Shown one piece after another: positions 14,961 through 17,015 of a DNA stretch of 17,015 nt. The notes beneath the pieces were generated by a model. That model was given only the letters and a program-made list of their open reading frames with translations, was not told the origin of the DNA and made no database searches. Every line of letters starts with the position of its first letter. The first letter of the stretch is position 1. A program made the translations under genes and the position numbers. Origin of the DNA: an uncultured Eubacteriales bacterium (GTDB lineage Bacteria; Bacillota; Clostridia; Christensenellales; Borkfalkiaceae); the NCBI GenBank assembly GCA_900548285.1, contig URKE01000045.1, forward strand, positions 1 through 17,015, written 5' to 3'.

Positions 14961-16670
14961 TCAATCCTCCCGTTGAGAACACAGATAAATCGTAACTTTC
15001 AATCCCCCGAGATCGCTGCGCTTCACAAACAACTCTCCGCGCCCGCCGGCATAATGAAGCAGCCTTCTGCTTACGTTAATCAATCCGGACGTTTCTTCGG
15101 GATTAACAAGTTTTTCGGATAACTCTTCGATCTGCGAATCGCGGATATCGCCGTTATCGTCGAATTCTATTCTCAGATTGTTTCCTTCCTCAAAATAACG
15201 CACTCTGAATACCCCGCCATCTTCTTTATTCGCAAATGCATATTTATAAGCGTTTTCGGCGATGGGTTGCATGCATAACTTCGGAATAGGCATTTCACGA
15301 AACTCTTCCGGCGGAGAATCGATTTGCAGATCTACCCGCTCGTTAAAACGTATTCTTTGTATTTCGAGATAATCGCGCATATTATCGGCTTCGTCGCACA
15401 GTTTTACGATAGGCTCGGCATTGCGCGTAATATACAGAAACAGTTTCGACAATCCGCCTGTCATGCGCTCCACGCTCTCTATGTCGCCCATTTTGCAAAG
15501 ACTGCGGATATTCGCAAAACAATTATATAAGAAATGAGGATTTATCTGCGCTTGCAACGCCTTGAACTCGCTTTCGACGCGCATCGACTTCTGCCTGTAA
15601 TTTTCTTCGATATAACTCGATATCGAAGAAGTCATATAATTGAATCCGTCGTATATGTTCTGAAAATCCGACGTAATGTTATCCTCTATGCGGACGTCGA
15701 AATCTCCGTCGCTCACCTGCCGCATCGCACCGAGCAACCGTGAATACGGGCGGCTGAAAAAATGTCTGAACATTAAAAACAAAGCAAAAGCCACAAAACA
15801 AAGCAATACGCCTGCAACGATAAAATATATTGTCAACGCGCTTAAAGCGGGATCTGCAGACGCGGCGTCGAAATTTACATATAAAGGAAGTATACTCATC
15901 AGCTTTGTACAGTAAACAATCCTTCCGTTTCTGAGTATCGGTTTGTCCGTTTCTTCTTCCGATAAAACAGTTCCCGGCACGATGCCTTCGTCCGAACAGA
16001 TTATCATTAAAGAATCCACTTCCGCATAAGGCTTCGTCTGCACTTTAGGAAATGCCGTAAGAGCCAGGTTTTTTGCGATATGATCCGCGTCGAGCAATAC
16101 CGCCAATACGGAATTATCCTGTTCGGAAAGCGACAGCGTGATCAATATTTCACCGTTATTTCTGAGATTGCCTTCGTAGGTAGGCGAATACCGATGTTCT
16201 TCTATAGCCTTATCAAGCAAATGTTTACGAAAATCGTCGCCGACAAAAGTGTATAGCGTGTTGTACGATAATTCCCCGTCGGGAGCAATCCATAGCGCGC
16301 ACGAATCGATTACGTCGTAATAGGTCGTAAGCGACACAAGATCGTCTATCGTTCTGTTAATCGCGGTATTACGCGCGTAGGAATCGCCCGATATTTTATC
16401 GTAATAATAGGCTTTAAGGCGAATAACGGTATCGCTGTTCATCAGCGAAAATCCCGCTCTCGATATGTTTTTGATATCGTTTTCAAGGTTCTCCGTTAAC
16501 GCGGCATAACTGTCTTCCACGATTTGTCTCGTCCTGTTTTTTGCCGTTCTGTTCGATACTAACAGATTTACCGATATCAGTAAACCGAACAGAAAAATGA
16601 TTATTATTTCTATCAAAGCAAAAACGGTAACCAACGACAATTTCCTTTTTTTTGCTCTTACTCCGTTCAT
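14961..16670 (-). CDS. yesM: YesM-type sensor histidine kinase
   Basis: A 569-residue membrane kinase. A first membrane helix (about 13-37) and a second (about 278-301) flank a 240-residue extracellular sensor region of dCache-like size. A HAMP domain follows (about 303-355, ending in YDGFNYMTSSI), then the His-kinase domain of the YesM/LytS class with phospho-acceptor His379 in QAQINPHFLYN. The ATP-binding domain has the N box QPIAENAYKYAF (Asn473) and FDDNGD at about 503-508; the last glycine box reads ETSGLINVSRRL, lacking the first Gly of the common GIGL form. The ATG at 16670 has a GAGAGG ribosome site. The extracellular part probably senses a sugar or a loaded binding protein; the ligand is unknown. 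Confidence 0.94.
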   Translation of the reverse strand: MNGVRAKKRKLSLVTVFALIEIIIIFLFGLLISVNLLVSNRTAKNRTRQIVEDSYAALTENLENDIKNISRAGFSLMNSDTVIRLKAYYYDKISGDSYARNTAINRTIDDLVSLTTYYDVIDSCALWIAPDGELSYNTLYTFVGDDFRKHLLDKAIEEHRYSPTYEGNLRNNGEILITLSLSEQDNSVLAVLLDADHIAKNLALTAFPKVQTKPYAEVDSLMIICSDEGIVPGTVLSEEETDKPILRNGRIVYCTKLMSILPLYVNFDAASADPALSALTIYFIVAGVLLCFVAFALFLMFRHFFSRPYSRLLGAMRQVSDGDFDVRIEDNITSDFQNIYDGFNYMTSSISSYIEENYRQKSMRVESEFKALQAQINPHFLYNCFANIRSLCKMGDIESVERMTGGLSKLFLYITRNAEPIVKLCDEADNMRDYLEIQRIRFNERVDLQIDSPPEEFREMPIPKLCMQPIAENAYKYAFANKEDGGVFRVRYFEEGNNLRIEFDDNGDIRDSQIEELSEKLVNPEETSGLINVSRRLLHYAGGRGELFVKRSDLGGLKVTIYLCSQRED

Positions 16671-16738
16671 AATTCCTCTCTCAGATATTCTGCCGACGCC
16701 GGATTTGACTTTTAATTTAAATCCCGTTCGCTTCTTCC

Positions 16739-16870
16739 TACAGCAAACAATTCCTTATTTCGCAGTATGCCGACAAGAGTAATACAAATCTTGCCCGCAT
16801 GCCACGATCGGAGCCGTCGTCGGGTTCATGACCATTCAACCGAATATCTATCGCCTCTCCTCCCGACAAC
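16739..16870 (-). ncRNA. Structured 5' leader of the yesMN transcript
   Basis: The predicted transcript has about 200 untranslated bases before the kinase start. On the minus strand, GTTGTCGGG (16862-16870) can pair with CCCGACGAC (16816-16824), one G-U pair, enclosing a small ATTC/GAAT hairpin (16834-16845). Next comes a long imperfect hairpin with 17-base arms (16789-16805 and 16762-16778) in which 15 positions can pair, closed by a 10-base loop. I do not recognise a known riboswitch class (the motifs of SAM, glycine, FMN, cobalamin, fluoride, ZTP and T-box leaders are absent). There is no terminator hairpin before the gene. Short frames occur too, for example 26 codons from the ATG at 16835 (MVMNPTTAPIVACGQ...), without a well-placed ribosome site. 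Confidence 0.45.
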
Positions 16871-16880
16871 CGTTTTTTAT

Positions 16881-16909
16881 AGTATAGCATAAATAACGAT
16901 CTTTTTCAA
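16881..16909 (-). promoter_or_regulatory. Sigma-A-type promoter of the yesMN operon
   Basis: The minus strand reads TTGAAA (16904-16909), 17 bases, then TATACT (16881-16886). An inverted repeat AACGAT/ATCGTT (16895-16900 and 16909-16914) straddles the -35 box, and a perfect TGACGTCA palindrome lies just upstream (16923-16930). Either could be an operator, possibly for autoregulation. The promoter is about 210 bases from the kinase start, leaving a long leader. Confidence 0.7.
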
Positions 16910-16930
16910 TCGTTTTTAGATTTGACGTCA

Positions 16931-17015
16931 CAATTCAGTTTTATTTTCAGTGAAAAAATCGCTTCGGATTCTTAAATTTTTTAATTATTGTTCCCCATAA
17001 ATTATTTCTTCGTCG
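16931..17015. other. AT-rich intergenic end of the window, no gene seen
   Basis: This stretch is AT-rich with several A and T runs. I see no coding frame with a start and ribosome site on either strand, and no stem long enough to be a convincing terminator (only a 4-bp AATC/GATT stem near 16967-16980). It may be upstream promoter DNA for yesMN or the tail of a neighbouring intergenic region. Confidence 0.5.

Noticed and set aside
16738..16851. A 37-codon frame from ATA, seven bases after GGGAGG, in the yesMN leader, resembling the mobC start
   Set aside because: The same spacing as at mobC is striking, but the peptide has no recognisable features and the sequence is better explained by the RNA stems; not enough to call a gene.
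16671..16880. A known riboswitch or T-box in the yesMN leader
   Set aside because: I looked for the conserved cores of common classes and found none, and there is no terminator or ribosome-site-masking hairpin at the gene start.
1..17015. CRISPR arrays, tRNA or rRNA genes, insertion-sequence transposases
   Set aside because: No regularly spaced repeats, no tRNA or rRNA signatures and no transposase or integrase motifs were seen on either strand.

Overview
The window reads as a chromosomal segment of a Gram-positive anaerobe of the class Clostridia, probably an uncultured gut lineage. The grounds are GGAGG-type ribosome sites, sigma-A-like promoters, three genes with lipoprotein signal peptides, YesMN/LplB/YtcP-type sugar-uptake genes without a local ATPase, and a Firmicutes-type MobC/MOB-P mobilization module. 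The exact taxon cannot be fixed from this sequence. Every gene I support lies on the minus strand, so transcription runs from right to left.

Left part (1-1650): a mobilization module of a mobile element that continues beyond the left edge. In transcription order it holds a MobC-like accessory protein, a MOB-P/VirD2-like relaxase, and a partial coiled-coil/membrane protein, all overlapping. The mobC frame extends well upstream of its first ATG but has no ATG, GTG or TTG there; the best initiator is an ATA seven bases after GGGAGG. The 440-base gap at 1651-2093 carries a dense cluster of perfect palindromes (1931-2030, partly cloverleaf-like), a possible promoter and broken coding-like frames. 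It is the likeliest place for an oriT or an element boundary.

Middle (2094-13613): an eight-gene glycan operon read from a clear promoter at 13647-13675. The order is: extracellular sugar-binding lipoprotein, two ABC permeases (LplB-like and YtcP-like), a lipoprotein fusing a BMP/PnrA-type binding domain to a Trp-rich C-terminal domain, a BIG2-containing surface lipoprotein with beta-sandwich modules, then three hydrolases without signal peptides (GH37-like, GH3, GH31). The layout suggests capture and import of an oligosaccharide followed by cytoplasmic cleavage of more than one linkage type. No ATPase is encoded, so a shared MsmX-type ATPase elsewhere is inferred. A terminator-like hairpin sits between the lipoprotein genes and the hydrolase genes.

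Right part (13791-17015): a YesN/YesM-type two-component system upstream of the glycan operon and on the same strand. It ends in a strong UUCG-tetraloop terminator and starts from its own promoter at 16881-16909. Its roughly 200-base leader can fold into two stem-loops, one a long imperfect hairpin. The system probably senses the glycan or its transport and activates the operon.

The points most worth a second look are the ATA-initiated MobC, the palindrome array, the BMP fusion lipoprotein, the divergent short GH37 enzyme and the structured YesMN leader.
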